Assembly (NCBI RefSeq): GCF_963674925.1
Contig: NZ_OY771649.1
Span: 930,001-994,000, forward strand
Origin: an uncultured Draconibacterium sp.
GTDB lineage: Bacteria > Bacteroidota > Bacteroidia > Bacteroidales > Prolixibacteraceae
DNA length: 64,000 nt
Reading direction: 5' to 3'
The notes below the pieces were generated by a model. It saw only the letters and a program-made list of their open reading frames with translations, made no database searches and was not told the DNA's origin. The stretch's first letter is position 1, and every line of letters starts with the position of its first letter. The translations under genes were made by a program, and so were the position numbers. This document shows, one piece after another, positions 26,648-36,060 of the stretch.

Positions 26648-26688
26648 AAAACAAAGGCTGCCTTAATGTTGAAAGGCAGCCTTTGTTT
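26648..26688. terminator. Terminator between convergent tricorn and DUF3078 genes
   Basis: Perfect 13-bp stem CAAAGGCTGCCTT (26652-26664) / AAGGCAGCCTTTG (26673-26685), with A-rich left and T-rich right flanks. Confidence 0.85.
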
Positions 26689-26761
26689 TGGGTTATCCTG
26701 AAATCAAAAAAAAGCTTCCTACAAATTGCAGAAAGCTCTTTCAAAATTTTCTTATTATCAA

Positions 26762-27625
26762 TTAGAACTTAAATGTCAGTCCTACTCCAAACGATTCCAT
26801 AAATTGTAAACCAGGTGATGGAGGAAGGTTTTCATCGTCGCCCTGAATTTTTACATCGTTGTCGTAAATCAGCTGCGTAATCAGGTTAGCCGAGAGATAA
26901 TCATTCACTTTCATAATGATCTTGAATGTCCAGTCGACATCGATGTTTTTAGGCTGATCCAGGTAATTTGAAAACAAATCTACTTTGGTATCCAGGGTAA
27001 CATTTTTCATAATGTCCTTTATCAACTGCGCCTTAACGGTTGCACCAAGCTCCGACCGCATTGATTTCCCTTCCTCAACACCAAAAGCACCTTCGTTTGA
27101 CAGATCATCGTCGGTAACAAAAGTGAATTTACCCGACACAGGAGCCATCATCAATGAAAAACCATCGGTTTTATAATCCATACCCAAACCGAGACTCAAA
27201 TAACCCGGAGCCATAAATTTAGAAATAGCAGTTTCGGTATCGGGATAATTGTAACCCGGAGCAAATTGCGATTTAAAGTTCAGCAATCCGGAATAAAACC
27301 AATTCCCTTTAGCTTCAATGCCCAGTTTTGAGCTGATATCGATCTTATCGTCCGATTTACGTACATCATCGTCTTCTTCCTTTAAAAAGCCAAATCGAAA
27401 ATCGAAGGTATTGTCCCAGCTTAACTTATCTTTTTTGTAATTGGCGGCGTAATTCACCATAAATACGCCCGACATGGAACTTTTTCCTCCGGCAGCCCAG
27501 TTGTTTAATGAAACCTGCGAAAAATTAAGAGTTGTACTTCCACTTGTTGTCCAAAGGGTATCTTTTGTTTCTTGTGCAAACGCCAGTGTGGGAATAATCA
27601 ATAGCAGAATCAGTAATATTTTCAT
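26762..27625 (-). CDS. DUF3078 outer-membrane-like protein
   Basis: A 287-residue exported protein. Signal peptide MKILLILLLIIPTLAFAQ. The mature start WTTSGSTTLNFSQVSLNNWAAGG is the DUF3078 signature (N-F-S-Q-x-x-x-x-N-W). Alternating hydrophobic strands and a final aromatic FGVGLTFKF indicate an outer-membrane beta-barrel. The family is widespread in Bacteroidota with no known substrate. Confidence 0.88.
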   Translation of the reverse strand: MKILLILLLIIPTLAFAQETKDTLWTTSGSTTLNFSQVSLNNWAAGGKSSMSGVFMVNYAANYKKDKLSWDNTFDFRFGFLKEEDDDVRKSDDKIDISSKLGIEAKGNWFYSGLLNFKSQFAPGYNYPDTETAISKFMAPGYLSLGLGMDYKTDGFSLMMAPVSGKFTFVTDDDLSNEGAFGVEEGKSMRSELGATVKAQLIKDIMKNVTLDTKVDLFSNYLDQPKNIDVDWTFKIIMKVNDYLSANLITQLIYDNDVKIQGDDENLPPSPGLQFMESFGVGLTFKF

Positions 27626-28020
27626 TTTTATTTTGTTTGGTAATTTATTTAAATCTCAATTTAGAAAAATAAAACAAAAGGTAGAAATAAAAGTTTGTGA
27701 CCCCAAAAAAAATCATCCCGGAAGTAATCCAATAGATGTTGATATTAACATGAATCCAAACGAGTTCAGCAACTTGCCTGTTTCCTTCAATTTTCGTAAC
27801 TTCTTTTACTTTATAACTGACAAGTTGTTCTAAAACGGTTTCTGAAACTATCCCCACACTATTTGGCAATGCAGCTTACTTTTTAGGGGAATTTTAAGTG
27901 ACCAAATAGTTCTTCTCCCTTTGTCCCATCACTCACCTGCCTTGAAGAAATAGCTATGGAGTGCTCATATTTAGATTAATCCCCGGCGTTTTCAAAACAT
28001 TATTTAATCACAAAAATCTC
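27626..28020. other. 395-base intergenic region
   Basis: Nothing recognised. A 74-codon open frame on the minus strand (27645-27869) has no domain and biased composition; I do not call it. No clear promoter box on either strand. Confidence 0.5.
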
Positions 28021-29199
28021 ATGAAAATGAAAAAATTAATCGTCATCTTTTTCTTATTACCGCTTTTTGTTCAAGCGCAGCTATCTACCAAAAGTGCCGG
28101 GACCGACCTTGAAGCCCTGGCTAAAAATATCGTGAATCAATGCGCCGATATTCAGGAAAACGAAATCGTATTCATCAATGGCGACACAAGAGACATTGAA
28201 TTACTGGAAGACATTGCCGTTAACGTTCGTAAAAATGGAGCATTCCCATTGCTTACGGTTAGCAGCGACCGGTTAACACGAAAAATGTTTACTGAAGTAC
28301 CGGAGAAATATGACACACAATTATCAATACTTAATATGGAAGTTGTAAAAATGATGACTACTCAAATAAGCGTCACCTCCGGCGATACACCCGGATTACT
28401 TGCTGATATTCCCCCGGAGCGTTTTGTTGCAAGAAACAAGGCACAAAAACCTGTGAACGACCTCTATCGGGAAAGCTCCATTAAATCGGTACAACTTGGA
28501 AATGGATTGTATCCGACCAAAAACCGGGCTGCTCAGTTTGAAATGCCTGTCGATCAGTTGTCAAAAATGTTTTGGGATGCAATAAACATGGATTACAACA
28601 AGCTGACCACTATCGGCGAAAAGTTGTCGAAAAATCTGACTTCCGGTAATACGCTAAAAATAGTTCACGATAACGGTACCAACCTGAGTGTTAAAATAGC
28701 CGATTGTACACCTTATATCAGCGATGGTAAGGTATCAGCAGATAAACCAGGCGGAGCGGGCAGATTTGTATATCTCCCGGCAGGCGAAGTATTTTTTGCA
28801 CCTGTTGCCGGCACCGCAAACGGAACACTGGTATTGGATCAGTTTCTATTTAGAGGGAAAACAATTAAAGGCTTAAAACTGGTTTTTGAAGATGGGAAAC
28901 TCACTTCTATGGAAGCCAAATCCGACATTGAAACTTTAAAGGATTATTATGATGCGCAGGACGATTTGTTAGCCGAATTCTCGTTTGTAGATTTTGGTAT
29001 TAACCCCAAAATTACCGTCCCTGAGGGAAGCAAACTATATACCTATATTCCTGCCGGAACGATTACCTTGGGAATTGGCAATAACTTTTTTGCCAACGGC
29101 GATAATAATTCAAATGCATCAATGGATTTCCACTTAGCCGGAAGTACTGTAACTGTTGACAATACAGCAGTTATTGAAAAAGGAAAACTTATCTATTAA
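28021..29199 (+). CDS. Exported M29-like aminopeptidase
   Basis: A 392-residue protein from ATG 28021 (signal peptide MKMKKLIVIFFLLPLFVQAQ). The YLPAGEVFFAPV block with its Glu is the metal-binding region of M29 thermophilic aminopeptidases. The GNTLKIVHDNGTNLSVKIAD segment and the Gly-Asn-rich C-terminus (LGIGNNFFANGDNNSNASM) followed by DFH also fit. M29 enzymes are usually cytosolic; the clear signal peptide here is unusual. Not every metal ligand could be placed by eye, so activity is likely but not certain. Confidence 0.72.
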   Translation: MKMKKLIVIFFLLPLFVQAQLSTKSAGTDLEALAKNIVNQCADIQENEIVFINGDTRDIELLEDIAVNVRKNGAFPLLTVSSDRLTRKMFTEVPEKYDTQLSILNMEVVKMMTTQISVTSGDTPGLLADIPPERFVARNKAQKPVNDLYRESSIKSVQLGNGLYPTKNRAAQFEMPVDQLSKMFWDAINMDYNKLTTIGEKLSKNLTSGNTLKIVHDNGTNLSVKIADCTPYISDGKVSADKPGGAGRFVYLPAGEVFFAPVAGTANGTLVLDQFLFRGKTIKGLKLVFEDGKLTSMEAKSDIETLKDYYDAQDDLLAEFSFVDFGINPKITVPEGSKLYTYIPAGTITLGIGNNFFANGDNNSNASMDFHLAGSTVTVDNTAVIEKGKLIY

Positions 29200-29228
29200 G
29201 CGACCTGATTTTTATATATACTCACAAA

Positions 29229-29258
29229 TGCCCACTCAAAAGGTGGGTATTTTTTTTT
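29229..29258 (+). terminator. Terminator of the M29-like gene
   Basis: CCCAC / GTGGG short stem followed by a long T run, 30 bases after the stop codon. Confidence 0.65.
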
Positions 29259-29274
29259 GCCGGCGACTGCGACC

Positions 29275-30315
29275 TTACAAAAAGCGATTGCAATTAACTT
29301 CTGCATTAATCTGGTATTCACTATTTTGTAAAAGCGTCTTCATCTCCAAAGCAAAATAAGGCGCCAGCATCACGCCTTTTGTTCCCAGGCCATTAAACAC
29401 ATAAACGTGCTTATGCTGCGGGTGTTTACCCAAAACCGGCCGCCGGTCGATCACCGTTGGACGCACTCCTGCCCAATGTTCTTCTATCGTAAAATCAACA
29501 TGAACAAGCTCTTTTAAACGATCGACAATTGAGTTTTTGCCTTCTTCGGTTGGAAAATCTGTAAGGTCTTTCCACTCATAAGTTGAGCCAACTTTAAAAC
29601 GATGATCGCCAACTGGCAACACAAATACACGCCGGTTAATGATGAAGTTTTCTGAAAGGTCGGGCGCATAAATCTGCAGCACCTCCCCTTTTGCCGGTTG
29701 CAAGCGTATAAAATCAAACAGCGGATGTGTTTTTAGGTAGTGCCCCTCGCAAAACACAATTTTATCAAACTGAATATTCTGAAAAAACAGATTTTCAAAA
29801 CTGCTTTGGCTTGCCGGAAAATCAGCTTCAATCAACATTTCATTTTCCTGAAAGAAACGCTTTGCGGCATCCAGAAAAAGAGCGGTTTTTAAATAGCCCG
29901 ATCCTTTTACAACGCCATAGGCATGTGAAGCAAAAATACGATCAACCGGACTCGTTTCACAGATCTTCTCAATAAACGGCGCAAACTTTTCGTCAGCATT
30001 TCGTTGTTGCCACAGTTCTGTTTCCTGCTCCGAGAGTGGTTTTATCATGGGCATGTCGAAATAAAAACGTTCCCCCAGCAGTTCTTCCAGCTTGTGGTAA
30101 TGTTTTTTCATTACCGGCAGCAAATCATCTACCATCCAGCTTTTGGTCATACGCTTAAACACCAGCGGATTTACCATTCCGGCCGCCACACGTGTTGCCG
30201 TACTCTTTTGCGGGTTGTTAACGATACACACCTCCACTCCGGCAAAATGCAACTCAAAAGCCAGTAATGTACCTGCCAGTCCCTGCCCAACAATCAAGAC
30301 TTCTTTCAGTTTCAT
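29275..30315 (-). CDS. FAD-dependent oxidoreductase (DadA/glycine-oxidase type)
   Basis: A 346-residue flavoprotein. The N-terminal dinucleotide fold is VLIVGQGLAGTLLAFEL (GxGxxG), with an acid-like end of strand 2. Motif GMVNPLVFKRMTKSW, the mid-protein PAKGEVLQIYAP block and the C-terminal FNGLGTKGVMLAPYFA follow the DAO family pattern. Its substrate is likely an amine or amino acid, not defined. The start codon overlaps the stop of the DUF255 gene (ATGA), so the two are translationally coupled. Confidence 0.83.
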   Translation of the reverse strand: MKLKEVLIVGQGLAGTLLAFELHFAGVEVCIVNNPQKSTATRVAAGMVNPLVFKRMTKSWMVDDLLPVMKKHYHKLEELLGERFYFDMPMIKPLSEQETELWQQRNADEKFAPFIEKICETSPVDRIFASHAYGVVKGSGYLKTALFLDAAKRFFQENEMLIEADFPASQSSFENLFFQNIQFDKIVFCEGHYLKTHPLFDFIRLQPAKGEVLQIYAPDLSENFIINRRVFVLPVGDHRFKVGSTYEWKDLTDFPTEEGKNSIVDRLKELVHVDFTIEEHWAGVRPTVIDRRPVLGKHPQHKHVYVFNGLGTKGVMLAPYFALEMKTLLQNSEYQINAEVNCNRFL

Positions 30316-32330
30316 TGTATCCGAATCTTTTTGGCGGCTGCGTCCACTTCTTCAACCGGTAATTCGCACGTGCCTTCTTTGCATACATAAATCAGATCGG
30401 CAGTATGACTAAAACGATCTTTCAACAATGGCACCTTGCTTTCCTTCTCGGTAAATGCCCAAAGCACATGCGGAAAAAAACCTTTTTGTAATTTCTTAAG
30501 TTGCAAACGGGAATTGATACCACAAACAGCGACCTCAAAATAAGGTGCCGTTAATTTTAACAGCAGTGTTCCCCAATTGGCATAAGCCATCGGATAATTG
30601 ACAAAATGTGGCGTAATGTATTGTAACATTTTCTTTGCCGTTTCCAGGTATTCGGGTTTTCCATGGATTAAATACAAACGATGCAGAATGTTTGCCATTA
30701 CCGAATTAGCAGCCGGAATAATGTTATCCTCTTTCTGAAAATGGTTGGTGATTACCGCATCGGCATTATATCGGTTGAAATAAAATAGCTGCTTTTCTGC
30801 GTCGTAAAAATGGGCAAAAACATACTCCATCATTTTATCCGTTAAGGCCAGCCAGTTTTCATCACCGGTAACTTCGAACAGCGCAAGAAAAGCATCCATC
30901 AACAGCGCGTAATCCTCCAGAAATCCATCAATAGAGGTGATGTTATTTTTCCAACTGTGATAAAGTTGTCCGTTTTCCTTTAGCAGCATTTTTTCGATAA
31001 ACCCGGCATTTTTAACCGCGAGATTTAAAAACTCTATGTTGCCAAAAGCTTTGTATGCATCTGCCAGTCCTTTTAGCATTAGCGCATTCCACGATGTAAG
31101 CGTTTTATCATCCAATCCGGGACGCACGCGCTCCTTCCGTGTTTTCATCAGTGCATATTTCCATTTCCCAACTTTTATCTGCAGTTCGTGTAAACTTAAC
31201 CCGTGCTTTTCTGCGAATTCTTCATTGGAAATATCGCGCAGCAAAATGTAATTATTGTGCTCCCAAAATCCTTTGCCATTTACATTATAATAGTTAGCGA
31301 ACAAATCATATTCCTCTCCCAAAACTACCAGTAATTCATCTTTTCGCCACACATAAAACTTTCCTTCTTCGCCTTCACTGTCAGCATCCAGCGACGAATA
31401 AAAAGCGCCGCTTTCGTCCATCAGCTCTCGCTCAACAAAGGCAATGGTTTCGTAAACCACCGTTTTGAACTCTTCATTTTTAAAATGCTGATAAGCTTTT
31501 GAATAGACACTGATGAGCTGCCCGTTATCGTACAACATTTTCTCGAAATGCGGTACTTTCCACTTTTCATCCACCGAGTAACGTGCGAAACCGCCGCCCA
31601 CCTGATCGTAGATACCTCCGCGAGCCATTTTCAGCAAGGTGGTTTCAACAAATTCGAGTACGGCTTTATCTGAATTCATAAAACCGTAGTAGAGCAAAAA
31701 ATCGAGATTTACCGGCATCGGAAATTTCGGAGCACCGGCTCTTCCGCCTTCCTCATAATCAAAATGTGTTTTCCAGCCATCAACGCCGTGTTGCAACAAC
31801 TCTTTGCTATATGCTACCTCTGTCTCCACTTCGGGCATTAATGAAACCTGATGAATTCCCTGCTGCAAACGGGCAGCGAATTCTTCCGCCTTATCTTGTT
31901 TTCCTTTGTAAAATGCAGCTATTGTTTTCAGGTTCTCCACCCAGCTTTCTTTTGGGAAATAGGTCCCGCCCCAAATAGGCCGTCCATCCGGCAAAGCAAT
32001 TACATTTAAAGGCCAGCCGCCCTGCTGTCCCATCAACTGAACAGCACTCATATAATAATGATCTACATCGGGGCGTTCCTCACGGTCGACTTTAATACAA
32101 ACGAAATTTTCGTTCATTACGGCAGCTACACTTTCATCCTCAAAACTTTCGTGCTCCATTACATGGCACCAGTGGCAGGCAGCATAACCAATACTTACCA
32201 AAATAAGTTTGTTTTCGGTTTTTGCCTGGGCAATCAGCTCTTCACTCCAAACCTGCCAGTTTACAGGATTATGGGCATGTTGTAAAAGATATGGTGAAGT
32301 GGCATTTATGAGCGCATTTGTATGTGGCAT
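30312..32330 (-). CDS. DUF255 thioredoxin-domain protein (YyaL/SPATA20 family)
   Basis: A 672-residue protein from ATG 32330. The N-terminal thioredoxin-like domain (DUF255) carries NPVNWQVWSEE and the motif ACHWCHVMEHESFED with C52 and C55, then CIKVDREERPDVDHYYM and GGWPLNVI. The rest is an alpha/alpha-toroid like N-acylglucosamine epimerase or glycosidases. Function is unknown despite wide conservation. It is first in a two-gene unit with the FAD oxidoreductase. Confidence 0.92.
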   Translation of the reverse strand: MPHTNALINATSPYLLQHAHNPVNWQVWSEELIAQAKTENKLILVSIGYAACHWCHVMEHESFEDESVAAVMNENFVCIKVDREERPDVDHYYMSAVQLMGQQGGWPLNVIALPDGRPIWGGTYFPKESWVENLKTIAAFYKGKQDKAEEFAARLQQGIHQVSLMPEVETEVAYSKELLQHGVDGWKTHFDYEEGGRAGAPKFPMPVNLDFLLYYGFMNSDKAVLEFVETTLLKMARGGIYDQVGGGFARYSVDEKWKVPHFEKMLYDNGQLISVYSKAYQHFKNEEFKTVVYETIAFVERELMDESGAFYSSLDADSEGEEGKFYVWRKDELLVVLGEEYDLFANYYNVNGKGFWEHNNYILLRDISNEEFAEKHGLSLHELQIKVGKWKYALMKTRKERVRPGLDDKTLTSWNALMLKGLADAYKAFGNIEFLNLAVKNAGFIEKMLLKENGQLYHSWKNNITSIDGFLEDYALLMDAFLALFEVTGDENWLALTDKMMEYVFAHFYDAEKQLFYFNRYNADAVITNHFQKEDNIIPAANSVMANILHRLYLIHGKPEYLETAKKMLQYITPHFVNYPMAYANWGTLLLKLTAPYFEVAVCGINSRLQLKKLQKGFFPHVLWAFTEKESKVPLLKDRFSHTADLIYVCKEGTCELPVEEVDAAAKKIRIQ

Positions 32331-32336
32331 AATCAA

Positions 32337-32673
32337 AATAATTGTTTTTAAACAAGCTGATTTCAGCCTGATTCCGTTCCAAAACCATTGTTTTCAGAAG
32401 AACAATAAAACAGGAAATTAGTTTCGGACGCTTTGTATTTTGACCACCTGGTATGACAAAGGTCATTTTGACTTTTAAAATGACAGCTACTTTTGTTGTC
32501 ACAAATCCTCCTAAGAAATTAGGACACAACATCAAACAAAAAATAAAAATCCCGGACTGGACGCCGGGATTTTTTTATGATATAAGTTTTTCTGCTGATT
32601 TTAATAAGTTATCTGCGTTATTCTGCGAAATCTGCGTGCAAAAGGGTTTGGGTAAAATACAGCGAATCGTAAT
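32337..32673. other. 337-base intergenic region between DUF255 and murB genes
   Basis: No gene. Contains the terminator at 32545-32577 and a small hairpin TCATTTTgacttttAAAATGA near 32463. No clear -7 box for the DUF255 gene. Confidence 0.5.
32545..32577. terminator. Terminator downstream of murB
   Basis: ATCCCGG / CCGGGAT stem with A run on the left and seven T on the right; it works in either direction and lies about 100 bases past the murB stop on the minus strand. Confidence 0.75.
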
Positions 32674-33690
32674 TTAAATGCAGTTCACTTCACGCTCCAA
32701 CGTAACCCCAAATTTTTCAGAAACAGATGTACAGATTTCTTCCGAAAGTGCATAAATATCGTTGCCGGTAGCTTTGCCATAATTCACCAGCACCAAAGCC
32801 TGTTGTTCATGTACACCCGCATCACCAATACGTTTGCCTTTCCAACCGGCCTGTTCGATTAGCCAGCCGGCGGCCAGTTTTACTTTTCCTTCTTCTCCCG
32901 GGTAAACAGGGATATCCGGACTTGTAACCAGCAGCTGATCTGCCAGATTTTTATCTACCACCGGGTTTTTAAAGAAACTTCCGGCATTGCCCAATTCTTT
33001 TACATCAGGTAGTTTCGACGAGCGAATTTCAATTACTGCCTCACGAATATTTTGAAGATTTGCGCCCCCTTTTTCATTTACTTTTTCTTCCAGCTGACCA
33101 TAACCCAGATTAAATTCGGGAAACTTATCCATTCGCAAAATTACCGAAGTGATAATAAAACGGTTTTTCAAATAGCTTTTAAAAACACTGTTACGATAGG
33201 CAAATCCACATTCGGTAGCCGGAAACTCCACAGCACATCCTTTTTCCAGGTCGAAACCTTTAACTTTTTCAACCAACCGGCAAACTTCCTGTCCGTAAGC
33301 GCCAATATTTTGTACCGGTGCTGCGCCCACTTTTCCGGGTATCAACGATAGGTTTTCAGCTCCTCCCAGTCCCTGATTTACGGCAAACTCAACAAATTCG
33401 TCCCAAACTTCTCCTGCACCAACTTCAAACCATTCATGATTGCGATCTTCCCAAACCGGGTTCATTCCGGGTACATTCGGGTGAATTACCAGGCCATCGA
33501 AATCATTCATAAACAAAATATTGCTGCCCTCTCCCAACACAATCAGTTTCTCTTCTTTCCAGCTTTTGTTGGAATTCAGAAAAACCTGCAGGTCCTCCAG
33601 TTCGGTAAATTCGAAATAATATTTTGCTTTGGCGTCGATGCCAAATGTATTGTGTGCCTTTAGCGAATGATTTTCAGAAAAGCGAATCAT
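32674..33690 (-). CDS. murB: UDP-N-acetylmuramate dehydrogenase
   Basis: A 338-residue cytosolic FAD enzyme that reduces UDP-GlcNAc-enolpyruvate to UDP-MurNAc in peptidoglycan synthesis. Motifs: HNTFGIDAKAKYYFEF at the N-terminus, GEGSNILF (FAD), LSLIPGKVGAAPVQNIGAYG, YRNSVFK, and GNAGSFFKNPVV with the proton-donating serine. Longer type I form. The ATG at 33690 is chosen because a -7 box (33706-33713) lies just upstream of it; the longer frame start at 33723 would precede the promoter. Confidence 0.95.
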   Translation of the reverse strand: MIRFSENHSLKAHNTFGIDAKAKYYFEFTELEDLQVFLNSNKSWKEEKLIVLGEGSNILFMNDFDGLVIHPNVPGMNPVWEDRNHEWFEVGAGEVWDEFVEFAVNQGLGGAENLSLIPGKVGAAPVQNIGAYGQEVCRLVEKVKGFDLEKGCAVEFPATECGFAYRNSVFKSYLKNRFIITSVILRMDKFPEFNLGYGQLEEKVNEKGGANLQNIREAVIEIRSSKLPDVKELGNAGSFFKNPVVDKNLADQLLVTSPDIPVYPGEEGKVKLAAGWLIEQAGWKGKRIGDAGVHEQQALVLVNYGKATGNDIYALSEEICTSVSEKFGVTLEREVNCI

Positions 33691-33705
33691 AGAATAAATT
33701 TTGCG

Positions 33706-33713
33706 CAAAGATA
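33706..33713 (-). promoter_or_regulatory. -7 promoter box of murB
   Basis: TATCTTTG on the minus strand (CAAAGATA on plus). It implies a leader of about ten bases before ATG 33690 and decides between two possible starts. Confidence 0.6.
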
Positions 33714-33846
33714 AAAGCTCCATTGATTAATAAGGAAGGATTGAGAAACAATATTTAAAGATTGAATGGAGATCGATAAAGATTGAATAAGATTGAGTCC
33801 GCATCAAGAATCTTCCGACTTCCATCTTCGCGCTTCCGACTTTTTC

Positions 33847-33854
33847 TATCTTTA
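33847..33854 (+). promoter_or_regulatory. -7-like box of the glycosyltransferase gene
   Basis: TATCTTTA differs from TAnnTTTG at the last base only. It lies 22 bases before the TTG start at 33876 and would exclude a start at 33783. Confidence 0.45.
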
Positions 33855-33875
33855 CAACAAATTCATTTCATTCAC

Positions 33876-34979
33876 TTGAAGCGCAAAAAACAAATAATTG
33901 TTTCTGTTACCAACGACCTGGTTGCCGATAACCGGGTGCATAAAGTTTGTACCTCGCTGGAAGAAATGGGATTCGGGGTTTTACTTGTTGGTAGAAAATT
34001 AAAAAACAGTCAGCCAATTAATCGCAGCTATCTGACTCACCGCATGCGTTTGTGTTTTACCAAAGGTGCCTTTTTTTACGCCGAATACAACTTCCGCTTA
34101 CTCCTGTTTTTACTTTTCCGGAAAACCAATGTATTGCTGGCTAACGATTTGGATGCACTGACAGCCAATTATCTTGCTTCAAAGATCAAACGAACTCCGG
34201 TGGTTTACGATAGCCACGAATACTTTACCGAAGTCCCGGAATTAATCGATCGTCCGCGTGTAAAACAGATTTGGGAGTGGCTGGAAAAGAAAATGCTGCC
34301 AAATTTAAAACTCTGTTATACGGTTTGTGATTCTATTGCAGCTGTTTACCATGAAAAATATAACGTGCCGTTTCAGGTAGTCAGAAATATCCCTCTTTCA
34401 AAGAATACGGTTCAGTCTAACGAAAAAGAAGATCAGCAAAAAATCATTCTTTACCAGGGTGCTGTAAACATTGGGCGTGGGCTGGAGCAAGCTATAAAAG
34501 CCATGCATTTTATTGAAGACGCTCAGCTTGTAATTGCCGGCGACGGCGATATAAAAGTGCAACTGGAAGAATTGGTTCGCACCGAAAAACTGCAAGAAAA
34601 AGTACTTTTTACAGGCCGGCTTTCCATTGAAGAACTGGCAAAACTAACACCAACTGCCGATCTGGGATTATCGATTGAAGAAGACCTGGGACTAAATTAC
34701 CGTTTTGCCCTTCCCAATAAATTATTTGATTACATCCGGGCCGGAGTTCCGGTGTTGATAAGCGACCTGCCGGAAATGAAAGCAATTGTTGAAAAATACG
34801 ATATTGGCGCAATCAGCAATTCGCACGATCCAAAAGATCTGGCAAACTCGTTTAATAAAGCCTTAAATAATTCGATTAAACGAAAAACCTGGAAAACGAA
34901 CATTGTTCAGGCTTCAAAAGAACTTACATGGGAAAATGAAGAGAAAGTTTTGAAAAGTATTTTTGCCGAATTCCTCTGA
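33876..34979 (+). CDS. Glycosyltransferase, GT4-like
   Basis: A 367-residue GT-B fold glycosyltransferase. N-terminal domain: KKQIIVSVTNDLVADNRVHK, the usual donor-family opening. C-terminal domain: KIILYQGAVNIGRGLEQAI, LVIAGDGD, VLFTGRLSIEELAKL and RFALPNKLFDYIRAGVPVL, with E in SIEEDLG near the donor site. It probably adds a sugar to a cell-surface glycan. No ATG lies between the promoter-like box and the conserved start, so TTG 33876 is proposed. The open frame reaches further upstream to 33783, but that part is low-complexity intergenic sequence. Confidence 0.82.
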   Translation: MKRKKQIIVSVTNDLVADNRVHKVCTSLEEMGFGVLLVGRKLKNSQPINRSYLTHRMRLCFTKGAFFYAEYNFRLLLFLLFRKTNVLLANDLDALTANYLASKIKRTPVVYDSHEYFTEVPELIDRPRVKQIWEWLEKKMLPNLKLCYTVCDSIAAVYHEKYNVPFQVVRNIPLSKNTVQSNEKEDQQKIILYQGAVNIGRGLEQAIKAMHFIEDAQLVIAGDGDIKVQLEELVRTEKLQEKVLFTGRLSIEELAKLTPTADLGLSIEEDLGLNYRFALPNKLFDYIRAGVPVLISDLPEMKAIVEKYDIGAISNSHDPKDLANSFNKALNNSIKRKTWKTNIVQASKELTWENEEKVLKSIFAEFL

Positions 34980-35025
34980 GTCTAATATGGATATTTCCTG
35001 ACAAGTTTATGCTGGTTTCCTCCAG

Positions 35026-35103
35026 CGTCATGCTGAACTCGTTTCAGCATCTGTTTTTAAGAATCATCATCTCAAGAGCCCCTAAATCAAGTTCAGCGTG
35101 ACG
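35026..35103. repeat. Dispersed hairpin repeat, copy 2
   Basis: Left arm CGTCATGCTGAACTC and right arm AAGTTCAGCGTGACG pair at 13 of 15 positions. The left 27 bases match copy 1 at 127-153 at 22 positions. It lies between convergent genes. Confidence 0.6.
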
Positions 35104-35132
35104 TCTTATACTCAGGTAAACTGAAAGACAGA

Positions 35133-35855
35133 TTACACATTTTTCTCAAGCAGATTTTCAAACTCTATTTCCTCGTTATTCTTTGCCGAATCCTGTAATT
35201 TCCCATTGACACAAACCAGTGTTCGCGCAGGCTTTTTGGCTATTGCAGCATAATCGTGCGTAGCCATCAAAATGGTTTTTCCATCGTTGTTTAACTGGAT
35301 AAACAAGTCCAGAATATTCTCGGAAGTTTCCGGATCGAGGTTCCCGGTGGGCTCGTCAGCTAAAATTATATCAGCATGATTTAAAATGGCGCGTGCGATA
35401 ACCACACGCTGCTGTTCGCCACCACTTAACTGATGTGGCATTTTTTCCTTTTTGTGCAACATTCCAACGCGCTCAAGCACTTCATCAACCCGGTTTTCAA
35501 TTTCCAGCTTGTCTTTCCATCCGGTAGCTTTTAACACAAAAGCCAGGTTAGCATACACATTCCGGTCGGTAAGCAAACGGAAATCCTGAAAAACAACACC
35601 CAGCCGTCTTCTCAAATGTGGAATATTCCGCTTTTTCAGTCCTACCAAATCAAAATCCAACACGCTCCCCGAGCCAAATTCCAGAGGCAATTCGGCGTTC
35701 AGCGTTTTTATCAGGCTGGTTTTTCCGGTTCCCACTTTTCCAACCACATAAATAAACTCACCTTCCTTCACTTCAACATCAACGCCCGAAAGCACCAGGT
35801 TATCGTATTGGTAAATGCTGGCATCCAGCAACTTTATAACTGTTTTTTTGTCCAT
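35133..35855 (-). CDS. ftsE: Cell-division ABC ATPase FtsE
   Basis: A 240-residue ABC ATPase. Walker A is GKVGTGKTS, signature LSGGEQQR, Walker B IILADEPTG, His switch ATHDY. The Q-loop region VVFQDFRLLTDRNVYANLAF is the FtsE hallmark. With FtsX it controls peptidoglycan hydrolases at the septum; ftsX is not adjacent here, as is common in Bacteroidota. ATG 35855 is preferred to TTG 35870. Confidence 0.88.
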   Translation of the reverse strand: MDKKTVIKLLDASIYQYDNLVLSGVDVEVKEGEFIYVVGKVGTGKTSLIKTLNAELPLEFGSGSVLDFDLVGLKKRNIPHLRRRLGVVFQDFRLLTDRNVYANLAFVLKATGWKDKLEIENRVDEVLERVGMLHKKEKMPHQLSGGEQQRVVIARAILNHADIILADEPTGNLDPETSENILDLFIQLNNDGKTILMATHDYAAIAKKPARTLVCVNGKLQDSAKNNEEIEFENLLEKNV

Positions 35856-36060
35856 AAAAATGTGTTGCAACTAAAATAGTTCGAAATTTCTTACCCACAT
35901 ATATAATAAAGGAAAGAAATAAACAGTTTTTTGTTAAGAATTACAAGCATTAACGACAGTTTAGCATACAGGGAATAGTTATTTTAGTTGGTCAATTTTA
36001 AAAAGTAAGCCAGCTAATGGTTTTAAACAATTTATTCATTTAAAACAAAGCGAATAAAGC

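Noticed and set aside
27645..27869. 74-codon open frame on the minus strand
   Set aside because: Low-complexity aromatic-rich end, no start context, no family; likely chance.
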